From NCBI GenBank assembly GCA_035763805.1, contig DASUAL010000039.1, forward strand, positions 1-64,000: DNA of 64,000 bases, given 5' to 3'. This DNA is from DASUAL01 sp035763805. Its GTDB lineage: Bacteria > Gemmatimonadota > Gemmatimonadetes > Gemmatimonadales > GWC2-71-9. Positions 25,694 through 33,330 of this stretch are shown piece by piece. Each line of letters starts with the position of its first letter. The stretch's first letter is position 1. A program made the translations under genes and the position numbers. The notes beneath the pieces are model-generated. The model ran no database searches. It saw nothing but the letters and a program-made list of their open reading frames with translations, and was not told the origin of the DNA.

Positions 25694-26359
25694 ATGAGCA
25701 AAGTCGATCTCACACCGTTCGGCTTTACCCCTACTGAGTCGCTGGTGTACGGAGCCCTCGTGCAGCTAGGGCCGTCTACCGGGTATGCGGTCGCGCACGC
25801 CACGCGGCTCGCCCGCGCCAATGCCTACGGCGCGCTGGCGGGGCTGGTGAACCGCAGCGCTGCCACGCGCCAACCCGGACGCCCCGCCCGCTACCGCCCG
25901 GCCGATCCCCCGGCGCTCCTCGCCCAGCTCGCCGCCCAGCAGGGCGAAGCGCTCGACCGGCTGGCGCACACGCTCCAGGAAACCGCCCATCCGGTCGAGC
26001 CGGAAACGCGCGGCGTGGTCGGCGCACGCGCGCTGGGCAACCTGATCCTCCAGCTCGTCGCCCGCGCGGAGCGCCGTGTCGTGGGCGTGATCGCGCCCGA
26101 GCTGCTCCGCCCCACCTTGCCGGCATGGCGCCGCGCGGCGAGCCGCGCGGAGGTCGAGCTCCGGGTCGCGGGCGAGGCCCCGGCCGATGCAGACACGCTG
26201 CTCGCAGGCGTTGTCGCGGCAGAGAGCCCCACGCTGCTGGTGATCGACGAGGCGCACACGGTCGCCGCGACCGGTGCCGGCGACCGGATCATCGGCATGT
26301 GGAGCTCCCATCCCGTGGTGCTGGTCCTCGCGCGGGCGGCCCTGCGCAGCTTCACGTGA
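25694..26359 (+). CDS. TrmB-family transcriptional regulator
   Basis: 221 residues. Residues ~5-75 form a winged helix-turn-helix (FGFTPTESLVYGALVQLGPS ... YGALAGLVNRSAATRQ) followed by a helical linker. Residues ~105-215 resemble the phospholipase-D-like sensor region of TrmB proteins. It probably senses a small molecule or acts on DNA near its own start, where a palindrome abuts the ATG. Its stop overlaps the GTG start of the hydrolase (GTGA), so both are translated together. Confidence 0.7.
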   Translation: MSKVDLTPFGFTPTESLVYGALVQLGPSTGYAVAHATRLARANAYGALAGLVNRSAATRQPGRPARYRPADPPALLAQLAAQQGEALDRLAHTLQETAHPVEPETRGVVGARALGNLILQLVARAERRVVGVIAPELLRPTLPAWRRAASRAEVELRVAGEAPADADTLLAGVVAAESPTLLVIDEAHTVAATGAGDRIIGMWSSHPVVLVLARAALRSFT

Positions 26360-27360
26360 CCCGCCGGCTCGCACTGCTGCTCGCCCTCACCACCGGTTGC
26401 CGCGCGGCGCCGCTTCCCCAAGCCGAGCGCTTTCCCTCCGGGACCCGGTTCGCCGCGCGCCACGTGCGGGTAGATGACACCAGCATCCGGTACCTCGACG
26501 CCGGTGCGGGCACACCCGTGATCTTCATCCACGGCCTCGGCGCGTCGCTATACACATGGCGCGAGAACCTCGATGCCGTCGCTACGGCCGGCTTCCGCGT
26601 GGTCGCCTACGACAACCGCGGATTCGGTTCGTCCGACAAGCCGGCGCATGGCTACACCAACGCCGAGTACGCCCGGCTGCTGATAGCACTGATGGACTCG
26701 CTCCGCATCACCGACGCCGTCCTGGTCGGCCACTCCATGGGCGGGGCGATCGCCGCCGAAACGGCAATCCGCTATCCCGAGCGAGTGCGCGGGCTCGCGC
26801 TCATCGGTTCGGCGGGGCTCGGGATCCGCGAGCCGACGCTGTTACGCCTCGCTCGCTGGCCCGTGGTGGGACCCGTCCTGCTGGGGTTCCGGGGACGCGG
26901 GCTGGTCGAGCGGCTGCTGAAATCGACCTACGCGGATCCGAGCAAGGTGACCGACTCGGACGTAGACCAATACTACGCGCCCGTCGCCGACCCTGCGTAC
27001 GGCCGGGCGCTGCGTGGCGTGCTCCGCCAATTCCGGCTCGACGGCCTCACCGGCAGGCTCGACCGCATCGAGGCACCGGCTCTCGTTCTGTGGGGCGAGG
27101 CGGATCGCTGGGTGCCGCTCGCCCTTGGCCGCGCGCTCGCCGCGCAGCTCGCCCGCGCGGCGTTCCTGGCCGTGCCCCGCGCCGGGCACGCGGTGCATGA
27201 AGAGGCGCCCGCCGAGGTGAACCGCCTGCTGATCAAGTTTTTGAAGGAAGGCTTGCCACGCATTCCGGAGGATCTCGCATGGTCCGCAGGCTGGCGTGCC
27301 AGTGCGGATGACATAGATTTCATCAACCATCTGGTTGAGGAACGGGCCTTTGCGACCTAA
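26356..27360 (+). CDS. Alpha/beta-hydrolase lipoprotein
   Basis: 334 residues from GTG 26356, overlapping the regulator stop. The N-terminus MTRRLALLLALTTGC is a lipoprotein signal. HGLGASLYTWRENL (oxyanion loop), the nucleophile elbow GHSMGG, Asp in GEADRWVP and His in RAGHAVHEE complete the triad. It is an esterase or C-C/epoxide-type hydrolase of the alpha/beta family and the substrate is unknown. The last ~35 residues extend beyond the usual family end and overlap the TetR start. Flanking regulators suggest control by a hydrophobic ligand. Confidence 0.82.
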   Translation: MTRRLALLLALTTGCRAAPLPQAERFPSGTRFAARHVRVDDTSIRYLDAGAGTPVIFIHGLGASLYTWRENLDAVATAGFRVVAYDNRGFGSSDKPAHGYTNAEYARLLIALMDSLRITDAVLVGHSMGGAIAAETAIRYPERVRGLALIGSAGLGIREPTLLRLARWPVVGPVLLGFRGRGLVERLLKSTYADPSKVTDSDVDQYYAPVADPAYGRALRGVLRQFRLDGLTGRLDRIEAPALVLWGEADRWVPLALGRALAAQLARAAFLAVPRAGHAVHEEAPAEVNRLLIKFLKEGLPRIPEDLAWSAGWRASADDIDFINHLVEERAFAT

Positions 27361-27943
27361 GCTGTGCAATACCAGGGCATTGCGTATCATGGCAGCGGCC
27401 CAGGACGAGTTCGCTAGCCGGGGGTTTGAGGGGGCTCGGGTCGACCAGATCGCCCGCCGCGCCGGCGTCAACAAGCAGCTGTTGTTCTACTACTTCCACT
27501 CGAAGCGCGGGCTGTTCCACGCGGTGCTCGCGCGCGGCGCGGCGGCGCTCGAGGAGGCGCTGGGCCGGCTCGACGCCCCCGACGGCCAGCCGCTCGACCG
27601 GTTGCGGGCGACCCTGGAAGCCCAGTTCGACTTCCTCGTCCGGAGCCCTGCCCTGGTGACGCTGCTCAGCCAAGCCGGCCGCTCGGACGCCCGCCCGTTC
27701 GCGCCTGCGATCAAGCGGCTCGTCGTGCTGCTCGCCGAGGGCCAGGGCCGGGGAGAGGTGCGGGACGACGTGGACCCCCACCTCGCCGCGGCTCAAGCGC
27801 TGGTGCTCATGGTCGCGTATCTCGGCCTCGAGTCACTGATCGCGGCAAGCGCGCCGCCACTCGGCGCCGACGAGCCGGCCCTCCGGGAGCGCTGGAAGGA
27901 CGCTGCGGTGCAGCTGGTGCTCGAGGGCGTGGCGACGCGCTAG
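27350..27943 (+). CDS. TetR/AcrR-family transcriptional regulator
   Basis: About 197 residues from TTG 27350, chosen because GAGGAAC lies about 7 bases upstream and the N-terminus then reads RPKLCNTR. The HTH (~12-58) contains FASRGFEGARVDQIARRAGV and LLFYYFHSKRGLFHAV. The C-terminal ligand-binding half is typical in length. It overlaps the hydrolase by 11 bases. It probably represses this operon or a nearby efflux or hydrolase gene in response to a hydrophobic effector. Confidence 0.85.
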   Translation: MRPKLCNTRALRIMAAAQDEFASRGFEGARVDQIARRAGVNKQLLFYYFHSKRGLFHAVLARGAAALEEALGRLDAPDGQPLDRLRATLEAQFDFLVRSPALVTLLSQAGRSDARPFAPAIKRLVVLLAEGQGRGEVRDDVDPHLAAAQALVLMVAYLGLESLIAASAPPLGADEPALRERWKDAAVQLVLEGVATR

Positions 27944-27950
27944 CGGCGCC

Positions 27951-30506
27951 TCACCAGTTCAGCCAGTACGACGCCTTCACGAGGAAGGTGTTGTCCGGAT
28001 GCAGGTTGAAGAGGTCCCGGAAGTCTCCCGAGAACGACCGCGTTCCCACCCTCGGCAGGAAATCATCGCGTCCCTGCGTCCATACGACGAACAGCGTTGA
28101 GCCGGGACGGTACTCCCACCGCAGCACGACGTTCGATCGGAACTGCTTGAAGTTCAGTCCGCCGGGATTGTTGGCGACGGCCGTGTCGGCGTACGGCTGC
28201 CAGCGCTCGGCGTACGCCGGCGCGCGGGTGTCCGCGAGTTCGACGACGTTCGAGTACGTCCCCTTGCTCACGAACGGCTGGGCGTACAGCTGCACGGTCA
28301 AGTCGGGCGTGGCGGTATAGTCCACTCGCCAGGTGAGGGACGCGGTTCTCCGGTGGAGGCGGGCGAAGGTGTAGTGCGTGACGCCCGCCGTGTCGGTGAT
28401 GTTCCTGAACCACTGCGTGTCGTTCCGGTCGCGCGAGAGGTTGAGGGAGAACGAGGTCGAGAAGCGGGAAGCCAAGCGCAGAATGAGCTCGGGATTGACG
28501 CTCAAGTAGTCCGAGCGCCCCACGTCGCCGCGCCAGTAGTTGATCCACAGGAACGGCACCAGTCGGTACCGGTCGTCTCCCTCGAACCCGATCCAGGGGG
28601 CGATGTACGGATCGACTCGGACCGCCGGCCCGCCGCGCGCGCAGCGATCACAGAACGTCGTGCCGAGCTGCCCGAGCGTGCCGCCGGCGTGGAGCCACCA
28701 GCGATTGTTGAGCTGCACGTGGGCGTTGCTGTTCGCGGCGCGCTCCAGCGCGAGGCCCCCGGCCGTCCAGTGCTGCCACCAGTTGAAGTTCCAGAACGCC
28801 TGCCGGTAGAAGGACCGTGGGCGGTTGAACTGGAAGGCGAACCAGTTATTCCAACTCTGCTGGTCCGCGCGCAGCAGGAAGCCGAGATCGTTGATCTCGA
28901 AACCCGCCGAGCGACGCTGGTAGCTGGTCTCGAAGCGCGTGATCCCCCCGCCCACCTTGGCGAAGAACAACTCCTGCGCATTCCCCAAAAGCGAAGTCCG
29001 GGTCCGGTCGAAGCCAAGCCGTGCGTCGGGCCGCTGGTAGTAGTGCACCGGGTCGAGCTGGGTGCGCGCGATCGCGCTCGGGCTGCCCGCGACTCGGCTG
29101 AAATCGAGCGACCCCGCGATCTGGTATCGGCTCTTCGCGAAGCGGTGCCGGAAGTCAAGGGCTCCCACGTACGCGCTGCGCCGCAACGAGTCCTCGGTCC
29201 AAGAGTCGAGGCTGCGGTTCACCGCCGTCATCATGACGCCGACGCCGCTCTCTCCCTTGCGGAAGTCCTGCTGAGCACGCGCGGCCGCATAGTTGGTGGT
29301 AGGCTCGATGGTACGGTCGAGCACGCCGGCCGCGCGTCCGGTCACAGCCTCCAGCAGACCCAGCGTGAGCCCGCTCGGCAGGCGGCCGGTCAGTTTGCCG
29401 GCCCCGATGATCGTAGTCGCCGTAGGCGAGCTGGCATCCCCGTAGGAGTCCGAGAGCTGGGGTGACCGGCCGATGCGCCGGGAATAGAACAAGCCTTCGT
29501 CGCTGCAGTTCACCACACTGCAGTTCACGGGGAAGCGGAAGATGCCGGTTCCCTCGACGAAAAACGGCCGCCGCTCCGGGAAGAACGTCTCGAACGCCGT
29601 GAGGTTCAACACCGCGGGGTCCGCCTCCACCTGCCCGAAATCGGGGTTCGCGGTGGCGTCGAGCGTCAGGTTGGACGTCAGCCCGTACTTGATGTCCGCG
29701 CCGGCCGCGACCCTCTGGGCGCGCTCGAACCCGGTCGCCGTCGCCACCGAAACGTTCTTGGTCACGCCGTACGGCGTCACCTCGACCCGGCGCGGCGCGG
29801 GCAGCCCCACGAGGCCCGTGAGTTCCCCGAGCTGCGAGGCCAGCCCCGCGCGCGACGGCCGATACACCGGCCAGCTCAGGCGCTCCGTGAAGCGCTGGAT
29901 GTCGCGCCACACCGCGAACCCGAACGTGTTCCTCTGGGAACGCGCGTAGCGCAGCTGCGACAGCGGGATCCGGAACTCGGCGGTCCAGCCCAGCGAGTCC
30001 ACTGTCGTCGCCACCTCCCAGACGCCGTCCCACGCGTCGTCCTCATTGGAGTCGTTGTAGATCGCGTAGTCGCGTTTCACGCCGGCCGGATTCACGGCGA
30101 ACTCGTAACCGGTGCGCCGGTCGTGGTAGGAGTCGATGATGATCTTGAGCTGGTCCGTCGGAGCCCGGACGTCGCGCCGGGCGAAGCGCTTCAGGATGCT
30201 GTCCGGGCGGGGATCGAAGGCGCGAATGTATACGAAGAAGTTGTGGTCATCGTAGGCGACCTTCGCCTCCGTGGGGAAGCGGGGATCTCCGTCCTCCCGC
30301 GGCGAAAACTCCCGGAATGCCGTGATCGCCGGTGCCTCGCGCCACACCTCGTCGAGATCCTTGCCGTCGATCACCAGGGGCCGCGGCGCTCGCAGGGCGG
30401 CAGCCGTGGTGACCGTCGCCGCGGGCGTCACTTCGTTCCCACGGGGCGGGCTGGCGTACGTTTGAGCGGCGGCGATGACGGCGAGCGCGGCAACGGCCGG
30501 CGCCAT
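27951..30506 (-). CDS. DUF5916 outer-membrane protein with N-terminal CBM9-like domain
   Basis: 851 residues with a signal-like N-terminus ending QTYA. Residues ~45-230 resemble a carbohydrate-binding-module-9 fold (LVIDGKDLDEVW, AYDDHNFFVYIRAFD, GWTAEFRIPLSQLR). The remaining ~600 residues are alternating strands rich in aromatic and Arg residues ending in LVKASYWLNW, as expected for an outer-membrane beta-barrel. This family is common in Bacteroidota and Gemmatimonadota and is not biochemically defined. Surface binding or uptake is a reasonable guess. It is convergent with the TetR gene. Confidence 0.85.
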   Translation of the reverse strand: MAPAVAALAVIAAAQTYASPPRGNEVTPAATVTTAAALRAPRPLVIDGKDLDEVWREAPAITAFREFSPREDGDPRFPTEAKVAYDDHNFFVYIRAFDPRPDSILKRFARRDVRAPTDQLKIIIDSYHDRRTGYEFAVNPAGVKRDYAIYNDSNEDDAWDGVWEVATTVDSLGWTAEFRIPLSQLRYARSQRNTFGFAVWRDIQRFTERLSWPVYRPSRAGLASQLGELTGLVGLPAPRRVEVTPYGVTKNVSVATATGFERAQRVAAGADIKYGLTSNLTLDATANPDFGQVEADPAVLNLTAFETFFPERRPFFVEGTGIFRFPVNCSVVNCSDEGLFYSRRIGRSPQLSDSYGDASSPTATTIIGAGKLTGRLPSGLTLGLLEAVTGRAAGVLDRTIEPTTNYAAARAQQDFRKGESGVGVMMTAVNRSLDSWTEDSLRRSAYVGALDFRHRFAKSRYQIAGSLDFSRVAGSPSAIARTQLDPVHYYQRPDARLGFDRTRTSLLGNAQELFFAKVGGGITRFETSYQRRSAGFEINDLGFLLRADQQSWNNWFAFQFNRPRSFYRQAFWNFNWWQHWTAGGLALERAANSNAHVQLNNRWWLHAGGTLGQLGTTFCDRCARGGPAVRVDPYIAPWIGFEGDDRYRLVPFLWINYWRGDVGRSDYLSVNPELILRLASRFSTSFSLNLSRDRNDTQWFRNITDTAGVTHYTFARLHRRTASLTWRVDYTATPDLTVQLYAQPFVSKGTYSNVVELADTRAPAYAERWQPYADTAVANNPGGLNFKQFRSNVVLRWEYRPGSTLFVVWTQGRDDFLPRVGTRSFSGDFRDLFNLHPDNTFLVKASYWLNW

Positions 30507-30577
30507 GGCGGTCCTCCCGGGTGTCCGGAGACCTTAGACGCTCCGGCGGGAAAAAAGGTTGCAGGGAGGGACACGAA

Positions 30578-30602
30578 GCCTCCGGGACGGGCGCCCGGGG
30601 GC
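30578..30602 (-). terminator. Terminator-like hairpin downstream of lon
   Basis: On the minus strand a nine-position stem (eight paired) with a seven-base loop begins 15 bases after the lon stop codon. A run of six T lies about 20 bases further on. It probably ends the lon transcript and insulates the downstream DUF5916 gene. Confidence 0.5.
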
Positions 30603-30616
30603 TGGGGGGACTGCGG

Positions 30617-33034
30617 TTAGTGCTCTTTTGCCACCAGGCTGGGCTCGATTGGCGCCTCGCCTTCGAACACCAGGTGGCCCGCCTCGAATCGGGCGCCGCG
30701 CAGCGCCAGGCTCAGCACCTCGCCCAGCTCCTCCACGAGGTGGATGTCCAGCGCCTTGCGCACGTCCTCGGGCAGGTCGTCGAGGTCGGCCTCGTTCTCC
30801 CTGGGGAGCACGATCGTCTGGATCCCCGCCCGGACGGCGCCCAGCACCTTCTCCTTCACGCCACCGATCGGAAGCACCCTGCCACGCAGCGTGATCTCGC
30901 CGGTCATCGCGACGTCGTGGCGCGTCGGTCGCCGCGACAACGCGGAGACGAGCGCGGTCGCCATGGTCACGCCCGCTGAGGGACCGTCCTTCGGGATGGC
31001 GCCTGCCGGCACGTGGATGTGGACGTCGATGTCGACGAGCGCTTCCTCCGGAATGCCGAGCTGGTCCGCGTGACTCTTCGCGTAAGTGAGCGCCGCGCGC
31101 GCAGACTCCTTCATCACGTCCCCGAGCTGGCCCGTGAGCACGAGCTCGCCCCTGCCGCGCATCACGCTCGCCTCGACGAACATGATGTCGCCGCCTACCG
31201 GGGTGTAGTACATGCCCGTCGCGACGCCCACCTGGTCCTCGCGCGCCTTGCGCTCGGGATGGACCTTGGGACGGCCGAGGAGGTCGTCCACATCTTTTGC
31301 GTCCACGGTCAGGCGCTCCGCCTCGCGGTCGGCGATCTTGCGCGCAACCTTGCGGCCGAGCTTGCCGATCTCACGCTCGAGCTGGCGCACGCCCGCCTCA
31401 CGCGTGTAGCTCGTGATGATCTCGCCCAGCGCCGCGTCGGTGATCGCCAGCTGCTCCGGGCTGAGGCCGGTCTCAAAGAGCTGTCGCGGCACGAGGTAGC
31501 GTTTCGCGATCTCGAGCTTCTCGCGCTCGGTGTAGCCCGCGAAGTTCACCGTCTCGAGCCGGTCGAGCAGCGGCGCCGGGATGGATTGGATGAAGTTCGC
31601 CGTCGCGATGAACAGCACCTCAGACAGGTCGAACGGCACCCCCAGGTAGTGGTCGGTGAACGAATCGTTCTGCGCTGGATCCAACACCTCGAGCAGCGCC
31701 GCCGCGGGGTCGCCCTGGAAGGACACGCCCAGCTTGTCCACCTCGTCGAGCAGGAAGACAGGGTTCTTCGCACCGGCCTGCTTCATCCCCTGGATGATCC
31801 GCCCCGGCATCGCGCCGACGTAGGTGCGCCGGTGGCCGCGGATGTCCGCTTCATCGCGGGCGCCACCCAGGGAGATGCGAACGTAGGGGCGACCGCTCGC
31901 GCGCGCGATCGACTTCGCGATCGACGTCTTGCCCACGCCCGGTGGTCCCGCGAACAGCAGGATCGACCCCTTCGGCTGCTTGTCGTCCTCGTTGCCCCGG
32001 GCCTCACCCTGCGGCGTCCGTTGCCGCAGCTGCCGCACCGCCAGGAACTCGAGCACCTGGTCTTTTACGTCCTTCAAACCGTAATGGTCCTCCTCGAGGA
32101 TCTCGGCGGCGCGCTTCAGGTCGAGCGACTCCTCGGCCCGCTTGTTCCACGGCAGCTCGGCCATCGTTTCGAGGTACGTGCGGATGACCTGGGCCTCCAT
32201 CGAGTCCCGGCTCGCCCGCTCGAACCGGTGGAGCTCACGCTCCACTTCCTTCTTTGCCGCCTCGGGGAGCTCCAACGCCGCGAAGCGCTTGCGCAACTCC
32301 TCGACCTCGCTCGCCTCGTCCTCCTCACCGAGCTCCTTGCGGATCGCCTTCATTTGCTCGCGCAGGAACATCTCACGCTGGCGCTCGCCTAGTTCCTCCT
32401 GCACCTGCGACTTGATCTGTTCCTGGGCATCGAGCACGCCGATCTGGCGCTGGACCAGCACGAGCACGCGACGCAGCCGGTCCTCGACCGACAGCGTCTC
32501 GAGCAACGCCTGCCGCTCGGGGGACTTCACGTCGAGGTAGCCCGCGACGAGGTCCGCGAGACGGCCCGGATCAGTCACGCCCTCGAGCACCTGGCGCACG
32601 ACCTCCTCCGGGAGCCCGGACTTCTGGCCCAGCTCCGCGGCGCGCTCACGCGCCTCCCGGTGCAGGGCGACGAAGGCGGGGTCGTCGGGGTTGACCGGCG
32701 GGAGGTCCGCCACTTCGCGCACGTCGGCCTCCACGTAGCCACCGGTCTCGACGTAGTGGAGCGCGGTGCCCCGCGTCTCGCCGTGCAGCAGCAACTGCAC
32801 GCCGCCGAGCCCGCGCTGGATCTGGCTGATCTTGGCGACGGTCCCCATGGTGTACAGCATGCCGGGAGTCACGGGGTCGACGTTCTCGCGCTGCGCGACG
32901 GCGAAGATCAGTCGCGACTCGCCCTTGAGCGCCGCCTCGATGGCGCGGAGCGTAGCCGGGCGCCCCGCGCCGATGGGCGTGGCGACGCCGGGGAATAGCA
33001 CGACGTCCCGGAGCGGGAGCACAGGGAGCGTCAT
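30617..33034 (-). CDS. lon: ATP-dependent protease La (Lon)
   Basis: About 805 residues from ATG 33034; an in-frame GTG lies 12 bases upstream. The N-terminal LAN domain (~1-200) begins LPVLPLRDVVLFPG. The AAA+ module has Walker A GPPGVGKTS, Walker B VFLLDEVDKLG and the sensor region IATANF. The C-terminal protease domain has the catalytic Ser in KDGPSAGV and Lys in GGVKEKVLGA. It degrades damaged and short-lived regulatory proteins in the cytoplasm. A possible promoter with TATGAT lies about 36 bases upstream, and a hairpin follows the stop. Length and order are canonical. Confidence 0.97.
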   Translation of the reverse strand: MTLPVLPLRDVVLFPGVATPIGAGRPATLRAIEAALKGESRLIFAVAQRENVDPVTPGMLYTMGTVAKISQIQRGLGGVQLLLHGETRGTALHYVETGGYVEADVREVADLPPVNPDDPAFVALHREARERAAELGQKSGLPEEVVRQVLEGVTDPGRLADLVAGYLDVKSPERQALLETLSVEDRLRRVLVLVQRQIGVLDAQEQIKSQVQEELGERQREMFLREQMKAIRKELGEEDEASEVEELRKRFAALELPEAAKKEVERELHRFERASRDSMEAQVIRTYLETMAELPWNKRAEESLDLKRAAEILEEDHYGLKDVKDQVLEFLAVRQLRQRTPQGEARGNEDDKQPKGSILLFAGPPGVGKTSIAKSIARASGRPYVRISLGGARDEADIRGHRRTYVGAMPGRIIQGMKQAGAKNPVFLLDEVDKLGVSFQGDPAAALLEVLDPAQNDSFTDHYLGVPFDLSEVLFIATANFIQSIPAPLLDRLETVNFAGYTEREKLEIAKRYLVPRQLFETGLSPEQLAITDAALGEIITSYTREAGVRQLEREIGKLGRKVARKIADREAERLTVDAKDVDDLLGRPKVHPERKAREDQVGVATGMYYTPVGGDIMFVEASVMRGRGELVLTGQLGDVMKESARAALTYAKSHADQLGIPEEALVDIDVHIHVPAGAIPKDGPSAGVTMATALVSALSRRPTRHDVAMTGEITLRGRVLPIGGVKEKVLGAVRAGIQTIVLPRENEADLDDLPEDVRKALDIHLVEELGEVLSLALRGARFEAGHLVFEGEAPIEPSLVAKEH

Positions 33035-33069
33035 GCGCTCAGACACGGGTTGTATCTCGCATAGATGGG

Positions 33070-33098
33070 ATCATAGCATCGTCCGTGCCATCAATGAA
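33070..33098 (-). promoter_or_regulatory. Possible lon promoter
   Basis: On the minus strand, TATGAT at 33070-33075 is a good -10 match and TTCATT at 33093-33098 is a weak -35 (three of six), 17 bases apart. Transcription would begin about 30 bases before the lon start. No HrcA (CIRCE) site was seen. Confidence 0.35.
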
Positions 33099-33138
33099 CG
33101 CTAACGAGGGCGACCCTGTTCCGGTCGCCGCGGCCAAT

Positions 33139-33236
33139 TAGGCAGAGACTGCCTATTAGCCATCAGCCTCTAGCCCATGAGCCGTCAGGCTGGCACTCGC
33201 CGTTGCCTGCTGAAGGCTGAGAGCATGATGGCTAAT
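33139..33236. repeat. Nested inverted repeats in the lon / kinase divergent region
   Basis: Within the roughly 285-base gap between lon and the kinase gene, TAGGCAG-AGA-CTGCCTA (33139-33155) forms one palindrome. ATTAGCCATCA (33155-33165) is matched by TGATGGCTAAT (33226-33236) as an 11-bp perfect inverted repeat. Short CAGCCT/AGGCTG segments add inner pairing. The A+T content is higher than in the flanking genes. No gene was recognised here. It may be a cruciform, a regulatory leader, or a dispersed palindromic element. Confidence 0.6.
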
Positions 33237-33330
33237 GGCCCGCTACACTGACGTAAGTCCAGACCCATCGAAAGGTTGCACGCTCGCGTCGCCGCGGCTA
33301 AATCTATGCGCGCACGTTTCACGAACCGGG

